A stretch of DNA of 64,000 nt from Pseudomonas sp. P7548 (GCF_013386585.1 NZ_JACARO010000007.1:61432-125431), one strand, 5' to 3'; positions 13,284-23,682 are shown, counted from the stretch's first letter. Numbers and translations are program-made. The notes: generated by a model not told the origin, from the letters alone.

Positions 13284-14039
13284 TTAAACCCGGGCTCCAG
13301 CTTCGATCTGCTCGCTCGTTTTACCGAAGCGACGCTGACGGGAAGCGAAATCGGCCAGCGCATTGCGCATGGCATCGTGTTTGAAGTCCGGCCAGAACAG
13401 GTCGGAGAAGTACAGCTCGGTGTAAGCCAGCTGCCACAGCAGGAAATTGCTGATGCGATGCTCACCACCGGTACGAATGCACAGGTCAGGTAACGGCAAG
13501 TCACCGGTGACCAGGCAGGTCTGCAACAGTTCAGGCGTGATGTCATCCGGCCGCAGATGACCGGCCTGCACTTCGCGGGCAAGGCGTTGCGCCGCTTGGG
13601 CGATATCCCACTGGCCACCGTAGTTGGCTGCGATCTGCAGCACAAAACGATTGGCGCCAGCCGTGATAGCCTCGGCCTCGCGCATGGCAGCCTGCAGTTC
13701 CGGATGAAACCGCGAGCGATCACCAATGATGCGCAGGCTGATGTTGTTGTCGTTGAGACGCTTGGCCTCACGACGCAGAGCCTTGAAGAACAGGTCCATC
13801 AAAGCGCTGACTTCTTCGGCAGGCCGCTGCCAGTTTTCACTGGAGAAGGCGAACAAGGTCAGCACCTCGACCTTGGCTTCGGCGCACACCTCAATCACGG
13901 CCCGCACCGCATCGACACCCGCTTTATGCCCGGCTACACCCGGCATAAAGCGTTTCTTCGCCCAGCGATTATTCCCATCCATGATGATCGCGACATGGCG
14001 CGGCACCACAGAGGGTACAGTCTGCTTGGTCTTTTCCAT
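13284..14039 (-). CDS. uppS: Undecaprenyl diphosphate synthase
   Basis: Cis-prenyltransferase that builds the C55 lipid carrier for peptidoglycan and O-antigen synthesis. The 251-aa protein has the catalytic motif IIMDGNNRWAKKR near residue 18, FAFSSENW, and the C-terminal RTGGEHRISNFLLWQ diphosphate-binding region. It lies 17 nt after frr and abuts cdsA, so the operon supplies both lipid and carrier precursors. Confidence 0.97.
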   Translation of the reverse strand: MEKTKQTVPSVVPRHVAIIMDGNNRWAKKRFMPGVAGHKAGVDAVRAVIEVCAEAKVEVLTLFAFSSENWQRPAEEVSALMDLFFKALRREAKRLNDNNISLRIIGDRSRFHPELQAAMREAEAITAGANRFVLQIAANYGGQWDIAQAAQRLAREVQAGHLRPDDITPELLQTCLVTGDLPLPDLCIRTGGEHRISNFLLWQLAYTELYFSDLFWPDFKHDAMRNALADFASRQRRFGKTSEQIEAGARV

Positions 14040-14056
14040 GAAGGCGTCCTGACCCC

Positions 14057-14614
14057 TTATACGGCCATCAGGTCCTTTTCTTTTTCTTCCGTGGCCTTGG
14101 TGATCTGGGCCTCGGCATCTTTAGTCAGCTTGTCGATATCGGCAACGGCACGACGCTCTTCGTCTTCGCTGATTTCCTTGTCCTTGACCAGCTTCTTCAG
14201 GTCACCCAAGGCATCGCGACGGATGTTGCGCACGGCCACACGGGCATCTTCTGCAGCGCTGCGTGCCTGCTTGGTGAAGCCCTTGCGGGTTTCTTCGGTC
14301 AGGGCAGGCATGGAGATCAGCAGCAACTCACCCAGGTTGGTCGGGTTGAGGTTCAGGCCAGCGCTCTGGATTGCCTTGTCAACGGCAGCGAGCATGTTGC
14401 GCTCGAATGCCACGACCTGCAGGGTGCGCGAGTCTTTCACGGTGACGTTGGCCACGCTGCTCAGCGGAGTGTCGGCGCCGTAGTAAGGCACCATCACGCT
14501 GCCCAGGATGCTTGGGTGCGCCTTGCCGGTACGAATCTGGCCGAATGCATGGCTCAGAGACTCCAGGGATTTCTGCATACGCGCTTGGGCGTCTTTCTTG
14601 ATTTCGTTGATCAT
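14057..14614 (-). CDS. frr: Ribosome recycling factor
   Basis: Splits post-termination ribosomes together with EF-G. The 185-aa protein is full length and all-family: [18 protein letters not shown] at the start and the three-helix bundle core with RTGKAHPS. Its ATG overlaps the pyrH stop (ATGA). Confidence 0.97.
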   Translation of the reverse strand: MINEIKKDAQARMQKSLESLSHAFGQIRTGKAHPSILGSVMVPYYGADTPLSSVANVTVKDSRTLQVVAFERNMLAAVDKAIQSAGLNLNPTNLGELLLISMPALTEETRKGFTKQARSAAEDARVAVRNIRRDALGDLKKLVKDKEISEDEERRAVADIDKLTKDAEAQITKATEEKEKDLMAV

Positions 14615-15354
14615 TGTTGGCCTTCCTCGATCAGAGTCCCTTCCGCGCCGCCGTGTACGATATTCAGCAGGGCGCCGGGCTTGTTCATGTTAAATACGCG
14701 CAGCGGCATCTTGTGGTCGCGGCACAGGCAAATTGCCGTCAGATCCATCACGCCCAGCTTGCGATCCAGCACTTCATCGTAGGTCAGATGATCGAACTTC
14801 TCGGCATGCGGGTCTTTGAATGGGTCTGCGGTGTACACACCATCCACCTTGGTGGCCTTGAGCACCACGTCAGCATCGATCTCGATGGCACGCAGGCAAG
14901 CAGCCGAATCAGTGGTGAAGAACGGGTTACCCGTGCCAGCGGCAAAGATCACCACTTCCTTGGCATTCAGGTGGCGCATGGCTTTACGACGATCATAGTG
15001 ATCGGTCACGCCGACCATGGAAATAGCCGACATCACGATGGCCGAGATATTGGCGCGCTCCAGAGCGTCGCGCATGGCCAGGGCGTTCATCACAGTGGCC
15101 AGCATGCCCATGTGGTCGCCCGTGACCCGATCCATCCCGGCCGCACTCAGTGCAGCGCCGCGGAACAGGTTGCCGCCACCGATCACCAGACCGACTTGTA
15201 CGCCGATTCCGACCAACTGGCCGACCTCCAGCGCCATGCGGTCGAGCACCTTGGGATCGATCCCGAACTCTTCCGAGCCCATCAGGGCCTCGCCGCTAAG
15301 CTTGAGTAGAATGCGTTTATAGCGAGCCTGATAACCACTGCCCTGCTGAGCCAT
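14611..15354 (-). CDS. pyrH: UMP kinase
   Basis: Phosphorylates UMP to UDP in pyrimidine nucleotide supply; allosterically controlled by GTP and UTP in the family. The 247-aa amino-acid-kinase-fold protein has [14 protein letters not shown], the GGGNLFRG glycine loop and [22 protein letters not shown] lies ahead of the ATG. A 211-nt gap separates it from tsf, with the tsf terminator inside. Confidence 0.97.
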   Translation of the reverse strand: MAQQGSGYQARYKRILLKLSGEALMGSEEFGIDPKVLDRMALEVGQLVGIGVQVGLVIGGGNLFRGAALSAAGMDRVTGDHMGMLATVMNALAMRDALERANISAIVMSAISMVGVTDHYDRRKAMRHLNAKEVVIFAAGTGNPFFTTDSAACLRAIEIDADVVLKATKVDGVYTADPFKDPHAEKFDHLTYDEVLDRKLGVMDLTAICLCRDHKMPLRVFNMNKPGALLNIVHGGAEGTLIEEGQQ

Positions 15355-15510
15355 TGCGAATCTCTCCTGCGGCGTATTTTTTAAAAATTCTTGGCGAGCC
15401 GTTTACGGCTTGCGTTCACTCTAGCTGGACGCTATCACAGCGCCATCGGAACACGGCTTTGTAAGCCAGTTCCGAGGGGAAGCCAAATAAAATCAGCCTT
15501 CCCATTTGAA

Positions 15511-15542
15511 AAGAGGCTGCGCGCGTGAGCGGGCAGCCTCTT
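15511..15542 (-). terminator. Terminator after tsf
   Basis: A perfect 10-bp stem (AAGAGGCTGC / GCAGCCTCTT) with a 12-nt loop lies 24 nt past the tsf stop. The minus-strand exit is T-rich (TTTTC). Readthrough into pyrH may still occur. Confidence 0.7.
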
Positions 15543-15565
15543 TCGGGCGACAGTTTAAAACTGTC

Positions 15566-16429
15566 TTATTGCTTGGCGGCAGCCAGCTGGGCAGCAACTT
15601 CTTCAGCGAAGTTGTCGACCGGCTTCTCGATGCCTTCGCCTACTTTGAAGTAGGTGAAGGAAACGATTTCAGCACCGGCTTTCTTGGCCAGGTCGCCAAC
15701 CTTGATTTCAGGGTTCTTGACGAACGCCTGCTCAACCAGGCTTGCTTCAGCCAGGAACTTGCTGATACGGCCTTTGACCATGTTCTCAACAATGTTTTCT
15801 GGCTTGCCTTTGATTTTTTCTTCGTTCAGCTGCAGGAACACAGCTTTTTCACGCTCGATCGCTTCGGCCGAAACTTCCGAAGGCAGCAGGAACTCAGGGT
15901 TGCTTGCAGCAACGTGCATAGCGATGTCTTTGGCCAGCTCTACGTCGCCACCTTTCAGAACAACCGCTACACCGATCTTGTTGCCGTGCAGGTAACCACC
16001 AACCACGTCACCTTCAACGCGGGCCAGGCGACGGATGTTGACGTTTTCGCCAACCTTGCCGACCAGTACCAGGCGAGCAGCTTCTTGAGCTTCGATCAGA
16101 GGCTCAACGGTGGTCAGCTTGTCAGCGAATGCTTTTTCAACGCTGGCAGCCACGAATGCCTTGAAGTCGTCCTGCAGAGCCAGGAAGTCGGTCTGCGAGT
16201 TCACTTCCAGCAGAACAGCGGACTTACCGTCTTCTTTCAGAGCGATAGCGCCTTCAGCAGCTACGTTGCCTGCTTTCTTGGCGGCCTTGATGGCGCCCGA
16301 AGCACGCATGTCGTCGATGGCTTTTTCGATGTCGCCGCCGGCCTTGGTCAAGGCCTTTTTGCAATCCATCATGCCTTCGCCGGTACGCTCACGCAGTTCT
16401 TTAACCAACGCTGCAGTAATCTCTGCCAT
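15566..16429 (-). CDS. tsf: Elongation factor Ts
   Basis: Guanine nucleotide exchange factor for EF-Tu. The 287-aa protein starts MAEITAALVKELRERTGEGM. It contains the conserved TDF (NSQTDFLA) that contacts EF-Tu, followed by the core and the C-terminal module. AGGA lies upstream of the ATG. It is paired with rpsB as in nearly all bacteria; a hairpin terminator in the intergenic gap probably lowers tsf relative to rpsB. Confidence 0.98.
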   Translation of the reverse strand: MAEITAALVKELRERTGEGMMDCKKALTKAGGDIEKAIDDMRASGAIKAAKKAGNVAAEGAIALKEDGKSAVLLEVNSQTDFLALQDDFKAFVAASVEKAFADKLTTVEPLIEAQEAARLVLVGKVGENVNIRRLARVEGDVVGGYLHGNKIGVAVVLKGGDVELAKDIAMHVAASNPEFLLPSEVSAEAIEREKAVFLQLNEEKIKGKPENIVENMVKGRISKFLAEASLVEQAFVKNPEIKVGDLAKKAGAEIVSFTYFKVGEGIEKPVDNFAEEVAAQLAAAKQ

Positions 16430-16567
16430 TTCAAAATCCTCTTGGATAGGTTTTCAACCATTCCACCCGATCAAACGGGCGATCAATTCTTCCCGAACCA
16501 CCCTTGTAGGCCGCTGCACGTTACAAATGATGTAGCTGCGCTGCCGACAAATGGTTTTCGAGGTGGC

Positions 16568-16592
16568 AAAAAGGGGGCCAAGCCCCCTTTTT
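16568..16592 (-). terminator. Terminator/attenuator between rpsB and tsf
   Basis: AAAAAGGGGGC, a 3-nt loop and GCCCCCTTTTT form a perfect 11-bp palindrome with A/T tracts on both sides, 28 nt after the rpsB stop. On the minus strand it ends in a T-run. Partial termination here would set the rpsB:tsf ratio (inference). Confidence 0.75.
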
Positions 16593-16619
16593 GCTTACTG
16601 AGTCAACGCCAGGGCGCTA

Positions 16620-17357
16620 TTACTCAGCGGCAGCTACCGGAGCTTCTTCAACGAACTGCTCGGTACCACCAGCAACGTGGTTGCGACCACGGATTACAGC
16701 GTCAGCCATCGAACCCATGTACAGCTGGATAGCGCGGATTGCGTCATCGTTGCCTGGGATGATGTAGTCAACGCCTTCCGGGCTGCTGTTGGTATCGACT
16801 ACGCCGATAACAGGGATGCCCAGCTTGTTGGCTTCGGTGATCGCGATGCGCTCGTGATCAACGTCGATAACGAACAGTGCGTCAGGCAGACCGCCCATGT
16901 CCTTGATACCACCCAGGGAACGATCGAGCTTTTCCAGGTCACGGGAGCGCATCAGCGCTTCTTTCTTGGTCAGCTTGGCGAAAGTACCGTCTTCGGCTTG
17001 TACTTCAAGGTCACGCAGACGCTTGATGGAAGCACGGATGGTCTTGAAGTTGGTCAGCATGCCGCCCAACCAGCGGTGATCGACGTACGGCGAACCGCAA
17101 CGTGCTGCTTCTTCAGCAACGATCTTGCCAGCGGAACGCTTGGTGCCGACGAACAGAATCTTGTTTTTGCCCTGGGCCAGACGCTCTACGAAAGTCAGAG
17201 CTTCGTTGAACATTGGCAGGGTTTTTTCAAGGTTGATGATGTGGATCTTGTTACGCGCGCCGAAAATGTATTTACCCATTTTCGGGTTCCAGTAACGGGT
17301 CTGGTGACCGAAGTGCACACCGGCCTTCAGCATATCGCGCATATTGACTTGGGACAT
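16620..17357 (-). CDS. rpsB: 30S ribosomal protein S2
   Basis: Structural protein of the small ribosomal subunit. The 245-aa protein has the S2 signatures [20 protein letters not shown] at the N-terminus and [19 protein letters not shown]. The start is preceded by AAGGAACTATC. It is the first gene of the minus-strand block, divergent from map. Confidence 0.98.
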   Translation of the reverse strand: MSQVNMRDMLKAGVHFGHQTRYWNPKMGKYIFGARNKIHIINLEKTLPMFNEALTFVERLAQGKNKILFVGTKRSAGKIVAEEAARCGSPYVDHRWLGGMLTNFKTIRASIKRLRDLEVQAEDGTFAKLTKKEALMRSRDLEKLDRSLGGIKDMGGLPDALFVIDVDHERIAITEANKLGIPVIGVVDTNSSPEGVDYIIPGNDDAIRAIQLYMGSMADAVIRGRNHVAGGTEQFVEEAPVAAAE

Positions 17358-17744
17358 GATAGTTCCTTAATAAGTCGGGTTTGGCCTCCACGTATCCCAA
17401 TGACCAACCAGCGGCATCAAGGCCTCCGGCACCCAGGTCATCGTGTCGACACGTGTGTGGATTTAAGCTTTGCGGGGTATCCCCGGAAAGCGGCGCATTT
17501 TATACCACAGCATCGACGAAAACGAAACCCGCAATCACATCTGCCGCCAACCGCGTTCACGCAAGCCCTTGAATAGAGCCCACAACCCCCTACCTTATAG
17601 AGAGAAGCGATTATCAGAGGCTCATGATTTGAGGCCATCGTCTGATAGAATCGCGTTTTTTGTGGCTTGTGCGAATTCTGTAACCTTTTGTCGCACGCCC
17701 GTAAACCGTATTGATTTCAGCGCGTCGCGCTAGAGAGAGCCTGT
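17358..17744. other. rpsB/map divergent intergenic region
   Basis: 387 nt without a gene. On the minus strand, a promoter near 17499-17527 would give an rpsB leader of about 130 nt, long enough to hold the S2-binding autoregulatory structure known from gammaproteobacterial rpsB leaders. I cannot confirm that fold by eye. No convincing sigma-70 promoter for map was found, although AT-rich sequence lies at 17600-17660. Confidence 0.4.
17499..17527 (-). promoter_or_regulatory. Candidate sigma-70 promoter for rpsB
   Basis: On the minus strand, TTTCGT and TATAAA are separated by exactly 17 nt, about 140 nt before the rpsB ATG. The -10 is near consensus and the -35 is weak. Confidence 0.45.
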
Positions 17745-18539
17745 ATGACCGTAAGTTTGAAAACCGCCGAAGACATCGCCGGCATGCGCATCGCCGGCAA
17801 ACTGGCTGCCGACGTGCTGGAAATGATCGCCGAACACGTCAAGCCCGGCGTCACCACCGACACCCTGAACCAGATCTGCCACGACTATATAGTCAATGTG
17901 CAAAAGGCCATCCCTGCCCCGTTGAACTACAAGGGTTTCCCCAAGTCCATCTGCACCTCGGTCAACCACGTGGTCTGCCACGGGATCCCGGGCGACAAGC
18001 CCCTGAAGGACGGCGACACCCTGAACATCGACGTCACCGTGATCAAGGACCGCTACTTCGGCGACACCAGCCGCATGTTCCACGTCGGCACCGTGCCGGT
18101 CTGGGCCGAGCGCCTGTCCCAGGTGACCCAGGAATGCATGTACAAGGCCATCGAGATCGTGAAACCCGGCTGCCGCCTGGGCGACATCGGCGAAGTGATC
18201 CAGAAGCACGCCGAAAAGAACGGTTTCTCGGTGGTGCGCGAGTTCTGCGGCCACGGCATCGGCACTGTGTTCCACGAAGAGCCACAGATCCTGCACTACG
18301 GCCGCGCCGGCACCGGTATGGAGCTGAAAGCAGGCATGACCTTCACCATCGAACCGATGATCAACCAGGGCAAGGCCGACACCAAGGTGCTGGGCGACGG
18401 CTGGACCGCCATCACCAAGGACCGCAAGCTCTCGGCCCAGTGGGAGCACACCCTGCTGGTCACCGACACCGGCTACGAGATCTTCACCCTGCGCGCCGAC
18501 GACACGATCCCGCGCACGTCGGGTGCGGCTTCGGCGTAA
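17745..18539 (+). CDS. map: Type I methionine aminopeptidase
   Basis: Removes the initiator methionine from new proteins using a dinuclear metal centre. The 264-aa pita-bread-fold protein shows the metal-ligand regions LNIDVTVIKDRYFGDTSRMF (two Asp), CGHGIGTVFHEEP (His) and FTIEPMI (Glu). GAGAG precedes the ATG. It is divergent from rpsB and upstream of glnD, as in other Pseudomonas. Confidence 0.98.
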   Translation: MTVSLKTAEDIAGMRIAGKLAADVLEMIAEHVKPGVTTDTLNQICHDYIVNVQKAIPAPLNYKGFPKSICTSVNHVVCHGIPGDKPLKDGDTLNIDVTVIKDRYFGDTSRMFHVGTVPVWAERLSQVTQECMYKAIEIVKPGCRLGDIGEVIQKHAEKNGFSVVREFCGHGIGTVFHEEPQILHYGRAGTGMELKAGMTFTIEPMINQGKADTKVLGDGWTAITKDRKLSAQWEHTLLVTDTGYEIFTLRADDTIPRTSGAASA

Positions 18540-18604
18540 AGCTTGCTTAGGTTTTCCCCCCACTGTGTTGTGACTGACTGATAGATAGAAAGGAAAACCG
18601 ATCG

Positions 18605-21307
18605 ATGCCCCAGGTGGATCCCGAACTCTTCGACCGCGGCCAGTTCCAGGCCGAACTGGCGTTGAAGGCAAGCCCCATCGCCGCCTTCAAGAAGGCTATC
18701 CGCCAGGCCCGCGAGGTGCTCGATGAGCGCTTTCGCAGCGGCCGGGACATCCGCAGGCTGATCGAGGACCGCGCCTGGTTCGTCGATAACATCCTGCAAA
18801 AGGCCTGGGAGCAATTCAGTTGGAGCGAGGACGCCGACATCGCCCTGGTGGCGGTCGGCGGCTACGGGCGCGGCGAGCTGCACCCCTACTCCGACATCGA
18901 CCTGCTGATCCTGCTGGACAGCGCCGACCATGAGATCTTTCGCGATTCTATCGAGCGCTTTCTCACCCTGTTGTGGGACATCGGCCTGGAAGTCGGCCAG
19001 AGCGTGCGCTCGGTGGACGAATGCGCCGAAGAGGCCCGCGCCGACCTGACCGTCATCACCAACCTGATGGAAAGCCGCACCATCGCCGGCCCCGAACGCC
19101 TGCGCCAGCGCATGCTCGAAGTCACCAGCACCGCGCACATGTGGCCAAGCAAGGACTTCTTCCTGGCCAAACGCGCCGAGCAGAAGGCCCGGCACCACAA
19201 ATACAACGACACCGAATACAACCTGGAACCCAACGTCAAGGGCTCGCCCGGTGGCCTGCGGGATATCCAGACGATTTTGTGGGTTGCCCGTCGCCAGTAC
19301 GGCACCCTGAACCTGCGGGCCCTGGCCGGCGAAGGTTTCCTGGTGGAAAGCGAAAACGCCCTGCTGGCCTCCTCCCAGGAGTTCCTGTGGAAAGTGCGCT
19401 ACGCCTTGCACATGCTCGCCGGACGCTCCGAAGACCGCCTGCTGTTCGACCACCAGCGCTCCATCGCCACCCTGCTGGGCTTTGAAGGTGAAGACGCGAA
19501 GACCAGCATCGAAAGCTTCATGCAGCAGTATTACCGGGTGGTCATGAGCATTGCCCAGCTCAGCGACCTGATCATCCAGCACTTCGAAGAAGTGATCCTG
19601 GCGCCCGAGGATGAAGCGCCGCCGCAGCCGATCAACGCGCGTTTCCAACTGCACGACGGCTATATCGAGGCGCGCAACGACAACGTCTTCAAACGCACCC
19701 CGTTCGCCATGCTGGAGATCTTCGTGCTGATGGCCCAGCAGCCGGAAATCAAGGGCGTGCGCGCCGACACCATCCGTTTGCTGCGGGAAAACCGTCACCT
19801 GATCGACGATGACTTTCGCAACGATATCCGCAACACCAGCCTGTTCATCGAGCTGTTCAAGTGCAAGATCGGCATCCACCGCAACCTGAGGCGCATGAAC
19901 CGCTACGGCATCCTCGGGCGCTACCTGCCGGAATTCGGCTTTATCGTTGGGCAGATGCAGCACGACCTGTTCCACATCTACACCGTGGACGCCCACACCC
20001 TGAACCTGATCAAGCACCTGCGTAAGCTGCAGTACACCCAGGTGTCAGAGAAATTCCCGCTGGCCAGCAAGCTCATGGCCAAGCTGCCCAAGCCGGAGCT
20101 GATCTACCTCGCTGGCCTGTACCACGACATCGGCAAGGGCCGCCATGGCGACCACTCGGAAGTCGGCGCCGTCGACGCCGAGGCGTTCTGCCAGCGCCAC
20201 CAGTTGCCCCTGTGGGACAGCCGCCTGATCGTCTGGCTGGTGCAGAACCACCTGGTGATGTCCACCACTGCCCAGCGCAAGGACTTGTCCGACCCGCAGG
20301 TGATCCACGACTTCGCCGGCATCGTCGGCGATGAAACCCGTCTCGACTACCTGTATGTACTGACCGTCTCCGACATCAACGCCACCAACCCCACGCTGTG
20401 GAACTCGTGGCGTGCCAGCCTGTTGCGCCAGCTCTACACCGAGACCAAGCGCGCCTTGCGCCGTGGCCTGGAAAACCCGGTGGACCGCGAAGAGCAGATC
20501 CGCCGCACCCAAAGCGCCGCCCTGGACATCTTGGTGCGTGGCGGCAACGACCCGGACGATGTCGAGCAACTCTGGTCGCAACTGGGCGACGACTACTTCC
20601 TGCGCCACACCGCCGGCGATGTGGCCTGGCACAGTGACGCGATCCTGCAGCAGCCGGCCGATGGCGGGCCTTTGGTGCTGATCAAGGAAACCACCCAGCG
20701 CGAATTCGAAGGCGGTACGCAGATCTTCATCTATGCGCCGGACCAGCACGACTTCTTCGCCGTGACCGTGGCCGCCATGGACCAGCTCAACCTGAACATT
20801 CATGACGCACGGGTCATCACCTCCAGCAGCCAGTTCACCCTCGACACCTACATCGTGCTCGACACCGACGGCGACTCGATTGGTGACAACCCGGTGCGGG
20901 TGAAAAAGATCCGCGAAGGCCTTACCGAGGCCCTGCGCAACCCTGACGACTACCCGACCATCATCCAGCGCCGGGTACCGCGCCAGCTCAAGCACTTTGC
21001 GTTTGCGCCCCAGGTGACCATTTCCAACGACGCCCAGCGGCCGGTAACCGTGCTGGAACTCAGCGCACCGGATCGCCCGGGGTTGCTGGCACGCATCGGC
21101 GGGATCTTCCTGGAGTTCGACCTGTCGTTGCAGAACGCCAAGATTGCGACCCTCGGCGAGCGCGTGGAAGACGTGTTCTTCATCACCGACGCCGATAACC
21201 AGCCGCTGTCCGACCCTGAGCTGTGCCTGCGCTTGCAGGAAGCCATCGTGCAGCAGTTGAGCGTGACCCAAGAGCCTGGGGTCGAGCTCACCCGGCTGAC
21301 TATTTGA
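18605..21307 (+). CDS. glnD: PII uridylyltransferase / uridylyl-removing enzyme
   Basis: Nitrogen sensor that uridylylates PII when glutamine is low and deuridylylates it when glutamine is high. The 900-aa protein has the nucleotidyltransferase motif [15 protein letters not shown] at residues 85-99. An HD phosphohydrolase motif ([13 protein letters not shown]) lies near 510, and two C-terminal ACT domains lie near 705-790 and 815-900. It starts 65 nt after map. The last 180 nt of this gene recur, degenerate, at 23676-23845. Confidence 0.98.
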   Translation: MPQVDPELFDRGQFQAELALKASPIAAFKKAIRQAREVLDERFRSGRDIRRLIEDRAWFVDNILQKAWEQFSWSEDADIALVAVGGYGRGELHPYSDIDLLILLDSADHEIFRDSIERFLTLLWDIGLEVGQSVRSVDECAEEARADLTVITNLMESRTIAGPERLRQRMLEVTSTAHMWPSKDFFLAKRAEQKARHHKYNDTEYNLEPNVKGSPGGLRDIQTILWVARRQYGTLNLRALAGEGFLVESENALLASSQEFLWKVRYALHMLAGRSEDRLLFDHQRSIATLLGFEGEDAKTSIESFMQQYYRVVMSIAQLSDLIIQHFEEVILAPEDEAPPQPINARFQLHDGYIEARNDNVFKRTPFAMLEIFVLMAQQPEIKGVRADTIRLLRENRHLIDDDFRNDIRNTSLFIELFKCKIGIHRNLRRMNRYGILGRYLPEFGFIVGQMQHDLFHIYTVDAHTLNLIKHLRKLQYTQVSEKFPLASKLMAKLPKPELIYLAGLYHDIGKGRHGDHSEVGAVDAEAFCQRHQLPLWDSRLIVWLVQNHLVMSTTAQRKDLSDPQVIHDFAGIVGDETRLDYLYVLTVSDINATNPTLWNSWRASLLRQLYTETKRALRRGLENPVDREEQIRRTQSAALDILVRGGNDPDDVEQLWSQLGDDYFLRHTAGDVAWHSDAILQQPADGGPLVLIKETTQREFEGGTQIFIYAPDQHDFFAVTVAAMDQLNLNIHDARVITSSSQFTLDTYIVLDTDGDSIGDNPVRVKKIREGLTEALRNPDDYPTIIQRRVPRQLKHFAFAPQVTISNDAQRPVTVLELSAPDRPGLLARIGGIFLEFDLSLQNAKIATLGERVEDVFFITDADNQPLSDPELCLRLQEAIVQQLSVTQEPGVELTRLTI

Positions 21308-21332
21308 TTATTGAATGTGTTAACCCGATTCA

Positions 21333-21420
21333 TGTGGGAGCTGGCTTGCCTGCGATAGGGCCGCCACGGTGTATCTGGCACAGCGAGGCGAAGCCATCGC
21401 AGGCAAGCCAGCTCCCACAG
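21333..21420. repeat. Paired REP palindrome (GTGGGAGCTGGC type)
   Basis: Two inverted copies of a 24-nt REP (TGTGGGAGCTGGCTTGCC and its complement) flank a 40-nt spacer between glnD and dapC. The first half recurs at 23871-23894 inside the duplication scar. Confidence 0.85.
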
Positions 21421-21446
21421 GGTCTGCGCTTACCTAAGAGACTTTT

Positions 21447-22646
21447 ATGAACAACGCCCTGAACCAGCTCCAGCCCTACCCGTTCGAAAAACTGCGTGCC
21501 CTGCTGGGCAGCGTCACGCCGAACCCGGACAAGCGCCCGATTGCGCTGTCCATCGGCGAACCCAAACACAAGTCACCTGAGTTCGTCGCCAAGGCCCTGG
21601 CCGACAGCCTTGACCAGATGGCGGTGTACCCGACCACCCTGGGCATCCCGGCCTTGCGCGAGGCCATTGGCGCCTGGTGCGAACGCCGCTTCAATGTACC
21701 CAAGGGTTGGCTCGACCCGGCGCGCAACATCCTGCCGGTCAACGGCACCCGCGAGGCGCTGTTCGCCTTCACCCAGACCGTGGTCAATCGCGGTGACGAC
21801 GCCCTGGTGGTGAGCCCGAACCCGTTCTATCAGATCTACGAAGGCGCGGCGTTCCTGGCCGGGGCCAAGCCGCACTACCTGCCTTGCCTGGATGCCAACG
21901 GCTTCAACCCGGATTTCGATGCCGTGACGCCGGACATCTGGAAGCGCTGCCAGATCCTGTTCCTGTGCTCCCCGGGTAACCCGACCGGCGCGCTGATCCC
22001 GGTCGATACCCTGAAAAAACTCATCACCCTGGCCGACGAACATGACTTCGTCATCGCCGCCGACGAGTGCTACAGCGAACTGTACTTCGACGAACAAACC
22101 CCACCACCGGGCCTGTTGAGCGCCTGCGTCGAGCTGGGCCGCCAGGACTTCAAGCGCTGCGTGGTGTTCCATAGCCTGTCCAAGCGCTCCAACCTGCCAG
22201 GCCTGCGCTCCGGTTTTGTGGCCGGCGACGCCGACATCCTCAAGGCCTTCCTGCTGTACCGCACCTACCACGGCTGCGCGATGCCGGTGCAAACCCAGCT
22301 GGCCAGCATTGCAGCCTGGAAAGACGAAGCCCATGTGCTGGCCAACCGTGACCTGTACCGCGAGAAATTCGACGCCGTGCTAGCCATTCTCAAGCCGGTA
22401 CTGGATGTGCAGGCACCGGATGGCGGGTTCTACCTGTGGCCGAATGTGAATGGAGACGATGCCACCTTTTGTCGCGACCTGTTCGAGCAAGAACACGTAA
22501 CCGTGGTTCCGGGTTCCTACCTGTCGCGGGAAGTGGATGGCTTCAACCCGGGTGCAGGGCGAGTGCGTTTGGCACTGGTTGCACCACTGGCGGAGTGCGT
22601 GGAGGCGGCTGAGCGAATTCGCGATTTTGTCCAGCGCACTCAGTAA
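21447..22646 (+). CDS. dapC: N-succinyldiaminopimelate aminotransferase
   Basis: PLP-dependent class I/II aminotransferase of the lysine/diaminopimelate pathway. The 399-aa protein has the PLP lysine in SLSKRSN (Lys246) and the substrate region LCSPGNPTGALIP. AGAGAC precedes the ATG. The assignment as DapC rather than another aminotransferase rests on its place beside glnD and on dapD and dapE in the same window. Its last 17 codons have a decayed copy near 23911-23961. Confidence 0.93.
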   Translation: MNNALNQLQPYPFEKLRALLGSVTPNPDKRPIALSIGEPKHKSPEFVAKALADSLDQMAVYPTTLGIPALREAIGAWCERRFNVPKGWLDPARNILPVNGTREALFAFTQTVVNRGDDALVVSPNPFYQIYEGAAFLAGAKPHYLPCLDANGFNPDFDAVTPDIWKRCQILFLCSPGNPTGALIPVDTLKKLITLADEHDFVIAADECYSELYFDEQTPPPGLLSACVELGRQDFKRCVVFHSLSKRSNLPGLRSGFVAGDADILKAFLLYRTYHGCAMPVQTQLASIAAWKDEAHVLANRDLYREKFDAVLAILKPVLDVQAPDGGFYLWPNVNGDDATFCRDLFEQEHVTVVPGSYLSREVDGFNPGAGRVRLALVAPLAECVEAAERIRDFVQRTQ

Positions 22647-22656
22647 CCCTTGCCAA

Positions 22657-22683
22657 CCCCGCACTGTGCAACACAGTGCGGGG
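22657..22683 (+). terminator. Hairpin after dapC
   Basis: A perfect 12-bp stem (CCCCGCACTGTG / CACAGTGCGGGG) with loop CAA lies 10 nt after the dapC stop. There is no clear U-run. A shorter, mutated copy lies at 23974-23998. Confidence 0.55.
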
Positions 22684-22758
22684 CCTTGCTCACTTGAACA
22701 AGGGGAACCAGAATTTCGCGCTTAACACTCATTGGGACATTCCCTTGGAGTACAGCGC

Positions 22759-23466
22759 ATGAACCCGACCGCTCAACTTTCTGGCAACGTTCATTTCCCA
22801 CTGCCGCCCTTAGATAGCGAAACTCCCACCTCTGCGCGCACCGGCCGGACCAAAAGAGGCCTCGCAGACACAACCAAACGCTGGCCCGCAGGCGTCATAA
22901 CCGTTGCTATTGACCTTAGAGACCAGAAAAGCAAGGCTCTGGTGATAGATGCGATCAGGGAGTGGGCGCATAACACTCCCGCCCTTCAATTTCGGGTTGT
23001 CGATGGCAGAGAGGGCGATATTCGAATCTCTGATGACCCAGGCATCAAGAGAAACTGGTCCGCGATTGGCACCGACGCGAAAAACGTGCCGCTGAGCGAA
23101 CCGACGATGCACTTGGAACGACTCGATGATTCGAGGGAATTCCGTGCAAATGCGCTGCACGAATTCGGCCATGCCCTGGGGCTGCTGCACGAACACCAAA
23201 ACCCTGAGCACGATATCAACTGGGACATAGACGCTGTTTACGAAGGTTACACCAGCGAGCACTTCCCGAAAGAGCTCGTCTATAGTCAGTTCCTGAAACT
23301 ACCTGTTGGCGACCATTTGCTCGTCACCCGCTATGACAGTAAGTCCATCATGCATTACGACTTCCCGGATATTGTCACCCTTGATGGAAGAGGTGTCGGT
23401 GCCAATACCCATCTCTCGGAAGGAGACAAAGCCATCGTACGCAAACTATACAAATTACCCACCTGA
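22759..23466 (+). CDS. Astacin-like (M12A) zinc metalloprotease 1
   Basis: Probable zinc endopeptidase of the astacin family. The 235-aa protein carries HEFGHALGLLHE at 134-145 (HExxHxxGxxHE: three His ligands, catalytic Glu) and the Met-turn SIMHY at 196-200, whose Tyr is a ligand in astacins. WPAGVITVAI at 42-51 resembles the start of astacin catalytic domains, so residues 1-40 may be a short propeptide. No signal peptide, membrane segment or RTX repeat is seen, so the export route is unknown. ATG 22759 is set by GGAG 8 nt upstream. Codon use is more AT-rich than in dapC, suggesting acquisition. Substrate unknown. Confidence 0.85.
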   Translation: MNPTAQLSGNVHFPLPPLDSETPTSARTGRTKRGLADTTKRWPAGVITVAIDLRDQKSKALVIDAIREWAHNTPALQFRVVDGREGDIRISDDPGIKRNWSAIGTDAKNVPLSEPTMHLERLDDSREFRANALHEFGHALGLLHEHQNPEHDINWDIDAVYEGYTSEHFPKELVYSQFLKLPVGDHLLVTRYDSKSIMHYDFPDIVTLDGRGVGANTHLSEGDKAIVRKLYKLPT

Positions 23467-23486
23467 TAGTTACTCAGTGCGAACCT

Positions 23487-23682
23487 CTACTTCATCACTC
23501 CCAAGTTCGCTTCGCTCATATCCAGATCCGCCAACACTTCCCTCAACACGTCATCACCCATCTGGTGATGACGGCTCAAGCTATACAACTCCAGGCGCTG
23601 CGCCCGCAGGGCCCTGAGCCACAACTTGCGCTCAAGCAGATCTATCTGTTGCGCCAGCGCCTGGGCTTGGGCCGAGTCGTTG
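23487..23682 (-). pseudogene. Duplicated 3' end of the Na+/H+ antiporter gene
   Basis: On the minus strand this reads NDSAQAQALAQQIDLLERK and onward to SEANLGVMK and a stop. It matches the last 65 or so residues of the intact antiporter (24839-26482), with about ten substitutions. Homology stops abruptly at 23676-23682, where glnD-like sequence begins. No start or upstream domain remains, so it is a non-functional fragment. Confidence 0.9.
23676..23682. other. Duplication junction with 7-bp microhomology
   Basis: GTCGTTG occurs at the join. The same seven bases occur in the intact antiporter gene (25028-25034) and in glnD (21124-21130), exactly where each homology ends. This is a classic illegitimate-recombination endpoint of a tandem duplication. 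Confidence 0.85.

Noticed and set aside
18473..20017. 514-aa minus-strand open frame opposite glnD
   Set aside because: Antisense shadow; glnD has clear nucleotidyltransferase, HD and ACT motifs.
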